Of a stretch of 48,337 nt of DNA, positions 9,556 through 17,862 are shown one piece after another. Each line of letters opens with the position of its first letter. Position 1 is the stretch's first letter. The stretch is from a bacterium (GTDB lineage Bacteria; Bacteroidota; Rhodothermia; Rhodothermales; UBA10348), in assembly GCA_013204185.1 (NCBI GenBank), contig JABMOI010000108.1:1-48337 (forward strand). Reading direction: 5' to 3'. A model generated the notes under the pieces. The model ran no database searches. It worked only from the letters and a program-made list of their open reading frames with translations, and had not been told where the DNA came from. The position numbers were made by a program, and so were the translations under genes.

Positions 9556-9670
9556 TCGAGCGCGCTGGAGAATTACACTTCTTTCACTTCTTCTCACACT
9601 CTTAGCGAGAACGCTGCGACTGAACCGAAACTACAGTGTTCAACGCGCTTCACCATTTTATTTTACGTTC

Positions 9671-11497
9671 ATGTCTCATCAGCTCAGAAATATTGCCATC
9701 GTGGCTCACGTTGACCACGGTAAAACTACACTTGTTGATTCCATGCTTTGGCAGAGTGGGATTTTTCGAGACAATCAAGACGTTGCCGAGCGGGTCATGG
9801 ACTCGATGGACCTCGAACGTGAGAAAGGCATAACCATCATGGCCAAAAACACCGCCGTCCAGTACGGCGATGTGAAAATCAACATCGTTGATACGCCTGG
9901 TCACGCCGATTTTGGCGGTGAGGTAGAACGTACGTTACGAATGGTTGACGGCATTATGCTTCTAGTAGATGCTGCGGAAGGCCCCCTTCCCCAAACCCGC
10001 TTTGTGTTGTCTAAAGCACTAGAATTGAATCTGCCAGCCATTGTGGTCATCAACAAGATTGATCGGGATGACGCGCGTGTAGAAGAGGTATTGAGCGAAG
10101 TATACGACCTGTTTATTGACCTCGATGCGTCTGACGAACAAATTGAATTCCCGGTGATCTTCGCCGTCGCCAAGGATGGTCAGTGCAAGGACACCATCGA
10201 CGGTGAACTGGTTGACCTGAAGCCTTTGTTTGAAACCATTCTAAGTGCGGTTCCTGCACCCGTCGGAGATCCCACTGCTTCTGTTCAGGTGTTGGTTACG
10301 AACGTAGTTCCGGACAACTACCGCGGTCCTTTGGCCATCGGTCGGGTGATCAACGGATCGCTAGTAAACCGTCAGCGTGTCGTTCTTTGCCACAGAGATG
10401 GCACATTTACCCCCGTACAGGTCTCCGCTCTGTTTCAATACTCAGGATTAGGGCGCATTGAAGCCGAATCTGCAGGTCCTGGCGACATTATTGCAATCGG
10501 AGGCATGGTGGGAATCGGCTTGGGCGAAAGCATCGCGGACGCTGAAAATCCAATCCCGTTGGAGCCACTTCACATTGACGAACCTACCATGTCAATGGAA
10601 TTCCGCATCAACGATTCTCCATTTGCGGGACGTGAAGGTAAGTATGTCACCTCTCGTAACCTGAAAGACCGTTTGGCAAAGGAAGGTGAAACGAACCTAT
10701 CCATGCGGATCGAAGCGACGGAATCAGCCGATAGTCACCTCGTTTACGGACGGGGCGAGCTTCAAATGGCTATTCTGATTGAGCAAATGCGTCGAGAAGG
10801 ATTTGAGTTTTCCGTCGGAATGCCCAACGTGATTACGAAGGAAGTCAATGGAAAACGTCACGAGCCGTATGAAATGGCACTGATTGATGTGGCCGAAGAT
10901 TTTATGGGCGCTGTGATTCAGAAGCTTGGCAGCCGTAGAGGCGTGATGACGAAAATGGTGAATCATGGATCGGGTCGGATTCGTCTCGAATTTGAAATCC
11001 CAAGCCGCGGCCTTATCGGCTATAGAAGCGAATTCATGACGGACACAAAAGGAACGGGAATCCTAACCCACCTTTTCGACAAATATGGACCATGGGCTGG
11101 CGACATTGCACACCGTGCCTCTGGAGCCCTCATTGCCGATCGCACAGGAAAGGTTACCGGATACTCAATTGTCAACCTTCAGGAACGCGGTGAGCTGTTC
11201 CTAGGCCCAACGGATGAAGTTTATTGCGGTATGCTTGTTGGCGAAAACAGCCGGGATGTGGACTTAGAAGTGAACATCACCAAAGAAAAGCAGCTTACGA
11301 ACATGCGAGCTTCTTCTTCTGACGCGTTTCAAAAACTCATTCCACCTCGTCGCTTCTCTTTGGAAGAAAGCATCGAATTCATTCGGGAAGACGAACTAAT
11401 CGAAGTCACTCCGATCTCGCTTCGCTTGAGAAAACGCTATTTGGACCCTCATATGCGTAAGCGCGCGGACATGTCCCGCAAAGCAGCGGCTGAATAG
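9671..11497 (+). CDS. typA: Translational GTPase TypA/BipA
   Basis: Ribosome-binding GTPase of the elongation-factor class, involved in 50S assembly and stress or cold adaptation. From the ATG at 9671 it is 608 residues, normal for the family. G1 is AHVDHGKTT, the switch region [12 protein letters not shown]3 [12 protein letters not shown] and G4 NKIDR, all within the first 135 residues; EF-Tu-like domain II and the BipA C-terminal domain with [17 protein letters not shown] follow. A longer reading frame from 9488 begins inside rsgA and adds 61 residues unlike any BipA, so it is rejected. The agmatinase-like gene starts 26 bp after the stop. Confidence 0.96.
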   Translation: MSHQLRNIAIVAHVDHGKTTLVDSMLWQSGIFRDNQDVAERVMDSMDLEREKGITIMAKNTAVQYGDVKINIVDTPGHADFGGEVERTLRMVDGIMLLVDAAEGPLPQTRFVLSKALELNLPAIVVINKIDRDDARVEEVLSEVYDLFIDLDASDEQIEFPVIFAVAKDGQCKDTIDGELVDLKPLFETILSAVPAPVGDPTASVQVLVTNVVPDNYRGPLAIGRVINGSLVNRQRVVLCHRDGTFTPVQVSALFQYSGLGRIEAESAGPGDIIAIGGMVGIGLGESIADAENPIPLEPLHIDEPTMSMEFRINDSPFAGREGKYVTSRNLKDRLAKEGETNLSMRIEATESADSHLVYGRGELQMAILIEQMRREGFEFSVGMPNVITKEVNGKRHEPYEMALIDVAEDFMGAVIQKLGSRRGVMTKMVNHGSGRIRLEFEIPSRGLIGYRSEFMTDTKGTGILTHLFDKYGPWAGDIAHRASGALIADRTGKVTGYSIVNLQERGELFLGPTDEVYCGMLVGENSRDVDLEVNITKEKQLTNMRASSSDAFQKLIPPRRFSLEESIEFIREDELIEVTPISLRLRKRYLDPHMRKRADMSRKAAAE

Positions 11498-11523
11498 TTC
11501 GGTTCTTCGACGTACCTTACAGC

Positions 11524-12321
11524 ATGATATCGCTGCTTGGTATTCCATACGATTCCTCGTCCTCGTTTTTAACGGGAGCCGCACAGGCGCCCGAACGGAT
11601 TCGTGCGGCCTTGCTTAGCCCGTCGAGCAATCTTTCGATTGAAAATGGCACCCTATTTGACTTAGGTGGTGTAATTCGAGATGAAGGAGACCTTACCCTT
11701 TCTGAGGGTCCCGTGCACCGTGACGAAATCACTACCGCAATCAAGGGAATTATTTCAAGCGGAAGAAAGTCGTTGGTACTGGGCGGAGATCACTCTATTT
11801 CATATCCCGTAATTAGAGCCCATGCAGCTGCCAACGAAAAACTCCACGTTGTTCAGTTTGATGCTCATCCAGATTTGTACGATGAGCTAGATGGGGATCG
11901 TTACTCCCATGCCTGCCCCTTTGCGCGGTTACTTGAGGAATTTCCACATATCGAACTGACTCAGATTGGAATACGGACCATGAATCCTCACTGCCAGATG
12001 CAGGCAGACCGGTTCGGTGTGCGTGTATTTGAGATGCGGGACTTGCCCGCTCCTTCCGTTCTGGATATCAAAGGGCCGGTGTACATCAGTTTAGATCTTG
12101 ATGTCTTAGATCCGGCCTTCGCTCCCGGCATCTCTCACTATGAGCCTGGTGGATTCTCTGTCCGAGACGTACTGAGTTTGATACATCAGATCTCAAACCC
12201 GATCGTTGGGGCCGATGTCGTTGAATACAATCCCACGCGGGACCGTCATGACCAAACGGCTATGGTTGCCGCCAAGTTTGTGAAAGAACTGGCCGGACAA
12301 ATAGTTCAGAATGCTGTTTAA
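11524..12321 (+). CDS. speB: Agmatinase/arginase-family ureohydrolase
   Basis: Binuclear manganese enzyme that hydrolyses a guanidino group to urea. The six metal ligands are all present: His90 (GGDHS), Asp113, His115 and Asp117 (DAHPD), and Asp191 and Asp193 (SLDLDVLDP). The DAHPDLYDELDGDRYSHA segment resembles agmatinase (polyamine route) more than arginase, but guanidinobutyrase or proclavaminate-type hydrolases have similar motifs. At 265 residues it is slightly short. It begins 26 bp after typA and may share its transcript. No arginine decarboxylase is visible nearby, although an unassigned PLP decarboxylase of another fold lies at 3964. Confidence 0.87.
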   Translation: MISLLGIPYDSSSSFLTGAAQAPERIRAALLSPSSNLSIENGTLFDLGGVIRDEGDLTLSEGPVHRDEITTAIKGIISSGRKSLVLGGDHSISYPVIRAHAAANEKLHVVQFDAHPDLYDELDGDRYSHACPFARLLEEFPHIELTQIGIRTMNPHCQMQADRFGVRVFEMRDLPAPSVLDIKGPVYISLDLDVLDPAFAPGISHYEPGGFSVRDVLSLIHQISNPIVGADVVEYNPTRDRHDQTAMVAAKFVKELAGQIVQNAV

Positions 12322-12568
12322 ATCGGACGGCCTTAACGCCTCCCCGCTTTACTACCATTTCTGCTCCTATTTACAGATCTCAATTTGAGCATGGCGTCTG
12401 GCTCTTTGGGGTGATAAACACCCGGTTTAACGCAAAACACACGATCTTAGAGCTCATTTCGACCGGCTCCATGGAAAACCGAATCGAACTTGGCGTGTTG
12501 AATTCCACTCCTTCTCTTGCAGGCCATGCATCTCCACGTTGAGGGCTTACACCAATTTTACAACATCG

Positions 12569-13078
12569 ATGAATAAGATTACTGTTCTTGCTTGTGCTCT
12601 GGTTTTAATGTCAACCGTATTTGCCGCTTGTACTAGCGATGCAGAAAAACAGGCTGACCCAGTTGCAGAAACCCCTGATTCCGTTGCGGTACCAAATTTT
12701 GGCCCAATCAACAAATTGAGCCTTAACGACGCCTCGGAAGAAGACTTTGCTCTCATCCCGGGCGTCGGTCGCCGCATGGTGCGCGAATTTATTGAATACC
12801 GCCCGTATATCAGTATCGACCAATTTCGCCGTGAAATGGCTAAATATGTAGATGCTGAAGAAATTACAGGTTACGAAAAATACCTGTATGTGCCGGTCAA
12901 CTACAACGAAGCGGACGCAGCGACCGTTGAGCAAATACCGGGCGTGAATGCGGAAATGGCCGAGCAGTTCATTGACGCACGCCCGTATGAATCACGACAA
13001 GCATTCCTGGCGAAAGTGTTGGAAGTGTCAGGTGGAATAAGTGAGCAGTTTGCCCGCTATTACATAATCCAGGAATAA
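12569..13078 (+). CDS. Lipoprotein with two helix-hairpin-helix units (ComEA-like)
   Basis: The 169-residue product begins with a signal sequence ending in the lipobox VFAAC, so it should be a lipid-anchored exported protein. After an acidic/Pro linker come two helix-hairpin-helix units, one around LIPGVGRRMVREFIEYRP and one around QIPGVNAEMAEQFIDARP, each preceded by L-N-D-A/Y-N-E-A. The I-P-G-V-G pattern is that of ComEA-type DNA-binding domains, which bind double-stranded DNA during uptake. The start is the ATG at 12569 because the upstream TTG would put ten residues before the signal sequence. The next gene starts one base after the stop, indicating an operon. DNA binding is inferred. Confidence 0.72.
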   Translation: MNKITVLACALVLMSTVFAACTSDAEKQADPVAETPDSVAVPNFGPINKLSLNDASEEDFALIPGVGRRMVREFIEYRPYISIDQFRREMAKYVDAEEITGYEKYLYVPVNYNEADAATVEQIPGVNAEMAEQFIDARPYESRQAFLAKVLEVSGGISEQFARYYIIQE

Positions 13079-13079
13079 G

Positions 13080-13496
13080 ATGGAACGCTGGTATCGACAT
13101 TTTTTGTTGGTTCTGGCAATCAGCACATTTTGCTTAATCCCCGCCGAACTAGCGCTAACCGGCCACACTGAAGGGTTTTTTCAGCTTATTCCGTTTGTGG
13201 TTTCGGGCCTGTCTCTGCTAATGATTGGTGTCTGGTGGTTTCGCAAATCGTCTTGGAGCCTTTGGTTGACGCGCGTAGTTATGCTTGTTTCGTGCGCGGC
13301 CAGCTTTCTCGGCGTAATCAAACATTTCCAGCACAATTTAGAATTTGAGCTGGAAATACGGCCGGGAGCAGTTTGGACAAACGTCTTTATGGAAACCATT
13401 TCGGGGGCCAGCCCGCTGCTGGCCCCCGGAATCCTGTTTCTGGCCGGGGTAATGGTACTTGCCGCACTACATAAGTGGCCAAGCGAATTAAACTAG
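13080..13496 (+). CDS. Small four-helix membrane protein of unknown function
   Basis: A 138-residue integral membrane protein with about four hydrophobic segments (roughly residues 7-25, 35-53, 60-78 and 110-130). I do not recognise a family. The ATG begins one base after the stop of the HhH lipoprotein gene, so the two are translated together and may work together. A GC-rich perfect inverted repeat lies inside the coding sequence (13402-13428), coding for the residues ending GASPLLAPG. Confidence 0.65.
   Translation: MERWYRHFLLVLAISTFCLIPAELALTGHTEGFFQLIPFVVSGLSLLMIGVWWFRKSSWSLWLTRVVMLVSCAASFLGVIKHFQHNLEFELEIRPGAVWTNVFMETISGASPLLAPGILFLAGVMVLAALHKWPSELN
13402..13428. other. Perfect hairpin inside a coding sequence
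   Basis: CGGGGGCCAGC (13402-13412) is the exact reverse complement of 13418-13428, with loop CCGCT. It has the same style as the intergenic hairpins of this window but lies 68 bases before the stop of the membrane protein gene. It may act as an intragenic terminator or pause site. Confidence 0.45.
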
Positions 13497-13513
13497 GCTC
13501 TACCGCGCGCTCT

Positions 13514-14113
13514 TTAGCTATCGTAACTGATTCCAAGGTGCGCCATGGCGTCGTGCGAACATCCGTCCCAAGAGGCTTGAGGTGTATTGCCCGTATAGTT
13601 GAGATCGGTCATACCCATTTTGCTCGACCAAAAACCAGAAGCAGTTAGGTCGCGGAGGGCTGAAAAGAACGTAACTCCTTCCAAAACCTCTGGCGACGCC
13701 GTTTCAGGGAAAGCGATCTGATCCAGAAGTACGAAATGCTGTTCTGTTGTGCTCTCAGCAAACGGAACACCACTTATTTGCCTGCTTGTCTCGTCAATCC
13801 AGGCCAAGCCTGCATGAACAGGTTCTTGAAGTTCAGGGGCATCTCCCATCATGAAATCGATGAATAGCGGCACCGCAGCGTCGGTCGCACTGCCCGAGCG
13901 ATCGTCAGCTGGGATGATGTAATTAACCAATAAGCCAAGAGTGGCATATTCGCTGGCAGACAACTGAGTCGGCTGGTAACCCGCAAGTCCTCCATTGGCC
14001 GCCGCATGTTCTGCTTTGAGCGCAGCTTCATCGACCTTGCCAACGGTACAACCTGGGATTGCAGCTGCCAATGACGCCACAGCCATGAGTTTAAGCGATT
14101 CTCTTCTGTTCAT
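13514..14113 (-). CDS. Gluconate 2-dehydrogenase subunit 3-like protein
   Basis: Small subunit partner of the GMC oxidoreductase encoded just upstream. The N-terminus MNRRESLKLMAVASLAAAIPGC looks like a Tat-type export signal with a lipobox-like IPGC, so the subunit is probably exported and anchored. The rest, with LGLLVNYIIPADDRSGSATDAAVPLFIDFM (residues about 60-89 by position), has the I-I-P-x-D-x-x-P/S-G pattern of the subunit-3 family. Start and stop overlap the upstream gene in a TAATG arrangement, so translation is coupled. At 199 residues the length is normal. Such pairs usually pass electrons to a cytochrome c subunit; none is in this window. Confidence 0.83.
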   Translation of the reverse strand: MNRRESLKLMAVASLAAAIPGCTVGKVDEAALKAEHAAANGGLAGYQPTQLSASEYATLGLLVNYIIPADDRSGSATDAAVPLFIDFMMGDAPELQEPVHAGLAWIDETSRQISGVPFAESTTEQHFVLLDQIAFPETASPEVLEGVTFFSALRDLTASGFWSSKMGMTDLNYTGNTPQASWDGCSHDAMAHLGISYDS

Positions 14114-15846
14114 TAGCTTGCCGCTAGGTTTCGTTTTAACACTTCGGTTACAATAAATTCTGATGTCCGCATGGACAAAGCCAGAATAGTCCAGGTTGGA
14201 TTTTTATGGGCCTGAGAGACAAAAGGACCTGCGTCCGCTACAAAAACATTGGCCGCTTCATGGGCTTGGCAATGTTCATTTAAAACCGAATTCTTCGGAT
14301 CCTTGCCCATGCGAGTCGTGCCGACTTCATGTATAATTTGGCCGGGTCGAGTAATACCGTAATTGTCTTCCTTACCGGGGATATCCCAAAGTGGCTCCCC
14401 TCCCATCGATCTAATAATTTCGTTGCCGGTCTCTTGGAAATGCTTCATTTGAAGTAACTCGTCGTCGCTCCATTTGACATTAAATCGAAGAACAGGAATG
14501 CCGTACTTGTCGACCACGCTTGGATCGATCTCGCAGTAATTTTCTTTCCGAGCAATCATTTCCCCGCGCCCTGACATGCCAATGAAAGCGCCCCACAATC
14601 TTCTATAATCGTTTTTCAATTGCAGGCCATATCCTCCACCGCCGCGGCTTCTGTCTCCACTAATTTTACCATTGGTGCGCTGTATTCCACCTCCGAATCC
14701 ATATCCGGGCATCCCCTTTCCGCCCCAAGTTTCGATGTGATACCCCCTGGCAAAAGGAAGTGAACGATCTTTCTCAAGCCACCATGGGATGTAAATATGC
14801 ATGCCGCCTACCCCATCCTCATTATGGGCTGGCGAGTCAACCAATTGAGGAAAGAAGCCCATTACATCACCGCCCGTGGAATCGGTCAGATACTTACCCA
14901 AAATGTCGCTTGAATTACTGAGTCCGTTCGGATGTCTGCTGGATTTAGAGTTCATCATCAACCGGGCCGATTCGCAGGCACTAGCAGCCAGGACTACGAC
15001 CTTTGCCTTGACCTGCACTTCCTCACCTGTTAACGTATTAACATAGGAGACGCCACTGGCTTTGCCCTCCTGGTCAGTTAAGACTTCCCGGGCCATTGCA
15101 TTGGTCACGATAGTCAACTTGCCTGTGGCCAATGCAGGAGGCAATAGAACGGTCTGAGTTGAAAAGTTGGACCGCGTCTTACAACCCCTGTTGCATTGTC
15201 CGCAATAATGACATCCCGGACGGTCGCCTAGTTGTTGTGTTAAAATGGATAACCTGGAAGGAATTACTGGAATTCCCAGCTTACTAGCACCATTCTTGAC
15301 CATTACCTCATAACAACGAGGTTTTGGAGCCGGCATAAAGTGCCCGTCGGGCTCATTATAGACTCCTTCAACGCTACCAAAAATCCCTATGAGCTTATCT
15401 ATCCGGTCGTAGTACGGTTTGAGGTCATCATAACCTATTGGCCAATCGTCTCCTTGTCCATCAATCGATTTGCGACGGAAATCGTCCGGGCCAAACCTGA
15501 GAGAAATACGTCCCCAATGATTCGTCCTTCCTCCCACCATGCGAGCACGCCACCAATCCCATTCAGTCCCCTCAACCTTAGTATAAGGCTCGCCTTCTAT
15601 GTTCCAGCCCCCGTCACAGGCATCAAACTCTCCAAATGGACGATCTTTGGTACCTCTCCCCCTTCTCGGCGACTCGTAGTTATACTTTAGCATATCGCCA
15701 TCACGGACGGTATCCCAGTCGCCTCCAGCCTCCAGCATCAACACATTGGCGCCGGCCTTAGTTAGCACGTAAGCGGCCATTCCGCCTCCTGCGCCCGACC
15801 CAACAATGCACACATCGTACGGAGTATTCGATTGTATATAAGGCAT
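14113..15846 (-). CDS. GMC-family FAD oxidoreductase (large subunit)
   Basis: A 577-residue FAD enzyme expected to oxidise a sugar, sugar acid or alcohol. The Rossmann dinucleotide motif is VGSGAGGGMAAYVL at about residues 15-28. A cysteine cluster C-H-Y-C-G-Q-C-N-R-G-C (about residues 218-228) is a feature of this bacterial GMC group. The C-terminal GMC domain carries HEVGTTRMG and the N-P-T-W motif near the end. No signal peptide is visible; the Tat-type signal on the small subunit would carry the complex out by co-transport. Operon with subunit 3 (TAATG). The substrate is not readable. Confidence 0.86.
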   Translation of the reverse strand: MPYIQSNTPYDVCIVGSGAGGGMAAYVLTKAGANVLMLEAGGDWDTVRDGDMLKYNYESPRRGRGTKDRPFGEFDACDGGWNIEGEPYTKVEGTEWDWWRARMVGGRTNHWGRISLRFGPDDFRRKSIDGQGDDWPIGYDDLKPYYDRIDKLIGIFGSVEGVYNEPDGHFMPAPKPRCYEVMVKNGASKLGIPVIPSRLSILTQQLGDRPGCHYCGQCNRGCKTRSNFSTQTVLLPPALATGKLTIVTNAMAREVLTDQEGKASGVSYVNTLTGEEVQVKAKVVVLAASACESARLMMNSKSSRHPNGLSNSSDILGKYLTDSTGGDVMGFFPQLVDSPAHNEDGVGGMHIYIPWWLEKDRSLPFARGYHIETWGGKGMPGYGFGGGIQRTNGKISGDRSRGGGGYGLQLKNDYRRLWGAFIGMSGRGEMIARKENYCEIDPSVVDKYGIPVLRFNVKWSDDELLQMKHFQETGNEIIRSMGGEPLWDIPGKEDNYGITRPGQIIHEVGTTRMGKDPKNSVLNEHCQAHEAANVFVADAGPFVSQAHKNPTWTILALSMRTSEFIVTEVLKRNLAAS

Positions 15847-15910
15847 ACCTGCTCTTCAATGGTTTATGTAACGAAGATTGTATATAGTAGATTAACTAAA
15901 TGAATGCGAG

Positions 15911-16429
15911 ATGACAACTGCTTTTTATAGACAGCACGACGATATCAGAATCGCAGAGGTGCTTCACCTGTTAAACCCTCCAGAACGGTATGCTTTGTGG
16001 CATGGAGGACCAAGCGTTTTAGCCTGCCTCAATGGGGTCGAGGCCGAGCAAGCGAGGTGGTCCGCTTCTCCTAATACCCGCTCAATCTGGCACTTTGTGC
16101 TGCACATTTCATATTGGAAAAATTATGTGCGACAACAGGTTACAGGGCGCAAGGACATCGTATTCACGAGGGAGCCAGACAACTTTCCGTCCCCTGCGGA
16201 CCCGCCATCCAGCGAGTCCTGGGAACTAGATGTTGCTCTCCTGAGGTTTGAAAATCAGGCGTTGATTGAGGCCATTCGAGAACTTGACCCAAATGAGTTG
16301 AATCGACCCTACCCGAGTGGAAATCGGCTACTAGATCAGATCACAGGAATTGCGATTCACGACACCTACCATGTCGCGCAGATTCAACTCTTAAAACGGC
16401 TATATGAAGACAGAGCTACTAGGAGTTAG
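15911..16429 (+). CDS. DinB-family putative metal-dependent protein
   Basis: The 172-residue protein has the four-helix DinB pattern: an early helix with ARWSASPNTRSIWHFVLHISYW carrying His residues near position 60, and a later helix with HDTYHVAQIQLLKRL. The three-histidine arrangement common to DinB/YfiT-like proteins is compatible with a nickel or zinc site. These enzymes include thiol-dependent S-transferases; the exact reaction here is unknown. It is divergent from the GMC gene (64 bp between starts), and its 3' end overlaps the convergent zinc-ribbon gene by 11 bp. Confidence 0.72.
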   Translation: MTTAFYRQHDDIRIAEVLHLLNPPERYALWHGGPSVLACLNGVEAEQARWSASPNTRSIWHFVLHISYWKNYVRQQVTGRKDIVFTREPDNFPSPADPPSSESWELDVALLRFENQALIEAIRELDPNELNRPYPSGNRLLDQITGIAIHDTYHVAQIQLLKRLYEDRATRS

Positions 16430-17447
16430 TTGCGGCAGCTTCGCTTTTCAAACGATCCGCTAGTTCTTTGGCTCGAATGTAAACGGCATCATCGGGATCG
16501 CCGATTAGCTCCATAACTTTTTGAAATTGCTCAGCAGCTTGAACAGTTCTGTCGATTTGCATGAGCATGATTCCACGATTGAAATTCGCCTGCATATGCA
16601 AAGAGTCCTGCGCTAAAACCGCATTGGTCTCCTGAATGGCCATCATCGAGTTTTGCGGGTCGTACATATAGGCAATGGCCATATCTGTACGCACGTCCAG
16701 ATTAGCTGGATTGATTTTCAGCACTTCTTGGTAGGCAGCTATGGCTTTACGCGCCCATGGAGTCCGTAATGATGGGTCCTGACGTTCCATCCAGTCGTAA
16801 TACAAATTACCTGCAATCGCCCATTCGTTTTCCGAATTGAGGCTTCCAGCCATTACTTCTGTTTCCTCGGCAGCAAGGTCAAATCTGCCTGCAGCAAAAT
16901 AGAGATCCACCAATTCGCGCTGTGCTGCAACCAATTCTTCGCCCGAAAGCCCGGCCATTTTTTCGCGAAGTGCTGGAGGAAGAGAGGTGGCGCTCGATTC
17001 CGTACCTGCTTTACTCATTGTAGTGACTACGTATAGAGCGAGCACAACCAACAACGCAGATGCTACAATGATGCCGATTTGACGACCCACTGCTTTTTGC
17101 GATTCAGGATGTTTGTCCGCCACGCTTTTCTGCGCTACCGGCTCCTTTTTAGCTGCGACAACAGGTTTCGCCTTTGCCTTTGCCCCGCGGGGCTCATCGC
17201 TTGCACTTACGGCCTGAAGCGCAGATCCACATTTACTACAAAAGTTGGATTCCTGCGGATTCTTCCATCCGCAGGTGTTGCAAAACACACCTGTGATCTC
17301 CGAAACCACGGGATCTTGAATCTCAGATTCCTCAGTGCTGTGATCCAATACGGCATCAATCACACCTTCTCTCGGTGTTCCACACAAATCACAGATATCC
17401 AAACCGTCGCTCAACCGAGCGCCGCACGAATCACAAGTTTTTGACAT
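16419..17447 (-). CDS. Zinc-ribbon and TPR membrane protein
   Basis: A 342-residue protein with two zinc ribbons at the N-terminus: Cys5/Cys8 with Cys19/Cys22, and Cys56/Cys59 with Cys70/Cys73. A low-complexity Ala/Lys linker follows, then one membrane helix at about 124-142 and a C-terminal region (about 165-335) built of TPR-like helices with A-x-x-x-Y-x-x-x-L-x-x-x-P-x-N and F-x-x-V-x-x-L. The ribbons face the cytoplasm and the TPRs should be outside if the helix is a simple anchor. It lies 9 bp after the HU gene, with AAGG six bases before its ATG. Role unknown; probably protein interaction. Confidence 0.72.
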   Translation of the reverse strand: MSKTCDSCGARLSDGLDICDLCGTPREGVIDAVLDHSTEESEIQDPVVSEITGVFCNTCGWKNPQESNFCSKCGSALQAVSASDEPRGAKAKAKPVVAAKKEPVAQKSVADKHPESQKAVGRQIGIIVASALLVVLALYVVTTMSKAGTESSATSLPPALREKMAGLSGEELVAAQRELVDLYFAAGRFDLAAEETEVMAGSLNSENEWAIAGNLYYDWMERQDPSLRTPWARKAIAAYQEVLKINPANLDVRTDMAIAYMYDPQNSMMAIQETNAVLAQDSLHMQANFNRGIMLMQIDRTVQAAEQFQKVMELIGDPDDAVYIRAKELADRLKSEAAATNS

Positions 17448-17456
17448 GCTATCCTT

Positions 17457-17741
17457 TTAGCTCATGGAATCATCCACTTCCTTCCGAAACTCTTTAGAAG
17501 GTTTGAATGAAGGTATATTTGAAGCGGCTACTGGAACGGGCGTGTTCGTTCTAGGATTCCTAGCAGTGCGAGCCGCACGATGTTGAACCGAGAACGATCC
17601 AAAGCCGCGAAGGTCTACCCGACCGCCGTTTATAAGTTCAGCTTTGATGACGGTCATGAATCCGTTAACTACGGCTTCGGTTTCCATTTTCGTTAGCCCA
17701 GTGCCAGCTGAAATTTGATCAATGATGTCTGCTTTAGTCAC
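17457..17741 (-). CDS. HU/IHF-family DNA-binding protein
   Basis: Small histone-like nucleoid protein of 94 residues. It begins at a GTG (17741) with V-T-K-A-D-I-I-D; the ORF start at 17798 would add 19 basic residues not found in the family. A strong GGAGG at 17748-17752 lies six bases before this GTG, which decides the start. The core AVVNGFMTVIKAELINGG, the R-G-F-G-S-F turn and the arm segment with R-x-x-R-N-P are intact. As HU/IHF proteins do, it should bend and compact DNA as a dimer. The TPR membrane protein gene follows 9 bp later. HU versus IHF cannot be separated by eye. Confidence 0.93.
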   Translation of the reverse strand: MTKADIIDQISAGTGLTKMETEAVVNGFMTVIKAELINGGRVDLRGFGSFSVQHRAARTARNPRTNTPVPVAASNIPSFKPSKEFRKEVDDSMS

Positions 17742-17760
17742 GATAATCCTCCGCGAGGAG
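17742..17760 (-). promoter_or_regulatory. Strong Shine-Dalgarno before the HU GTG start
   Basis: GGAGG (17748-17752, minus strand) lies six bases before the GTG, with CTCC just upstream that can pair with GGAG around a TCGC loop. Most genes in this window lack any such site, so it stands out and supports the GTG start. The weak CTCC/GGAG pairing could partly hide the site. Confidence 0.6.
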
Positions 17761-17862
17761 CGTATGTGGTTGTGTATCAAGCGATTACGAGATCGCAATC
17801 TGCAAGATGCAAAACGAAGCCTATATTGGCAACGGTGATTTTCAACGATTAAGCCAACTTAC

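Noticed and set aside
9488-9670. Extended typA reading frame
   Set aside because: Starts inside rsgA and adds 61 residues unlike the GTPase; the ATG at 9671 begins the family N-terminus.
12409-12423. Terminator after the agmatinase-like gene
   Set aside because: Stem is only 5 bp (GGGTG/CACCC) with no T-tract; could be chance.
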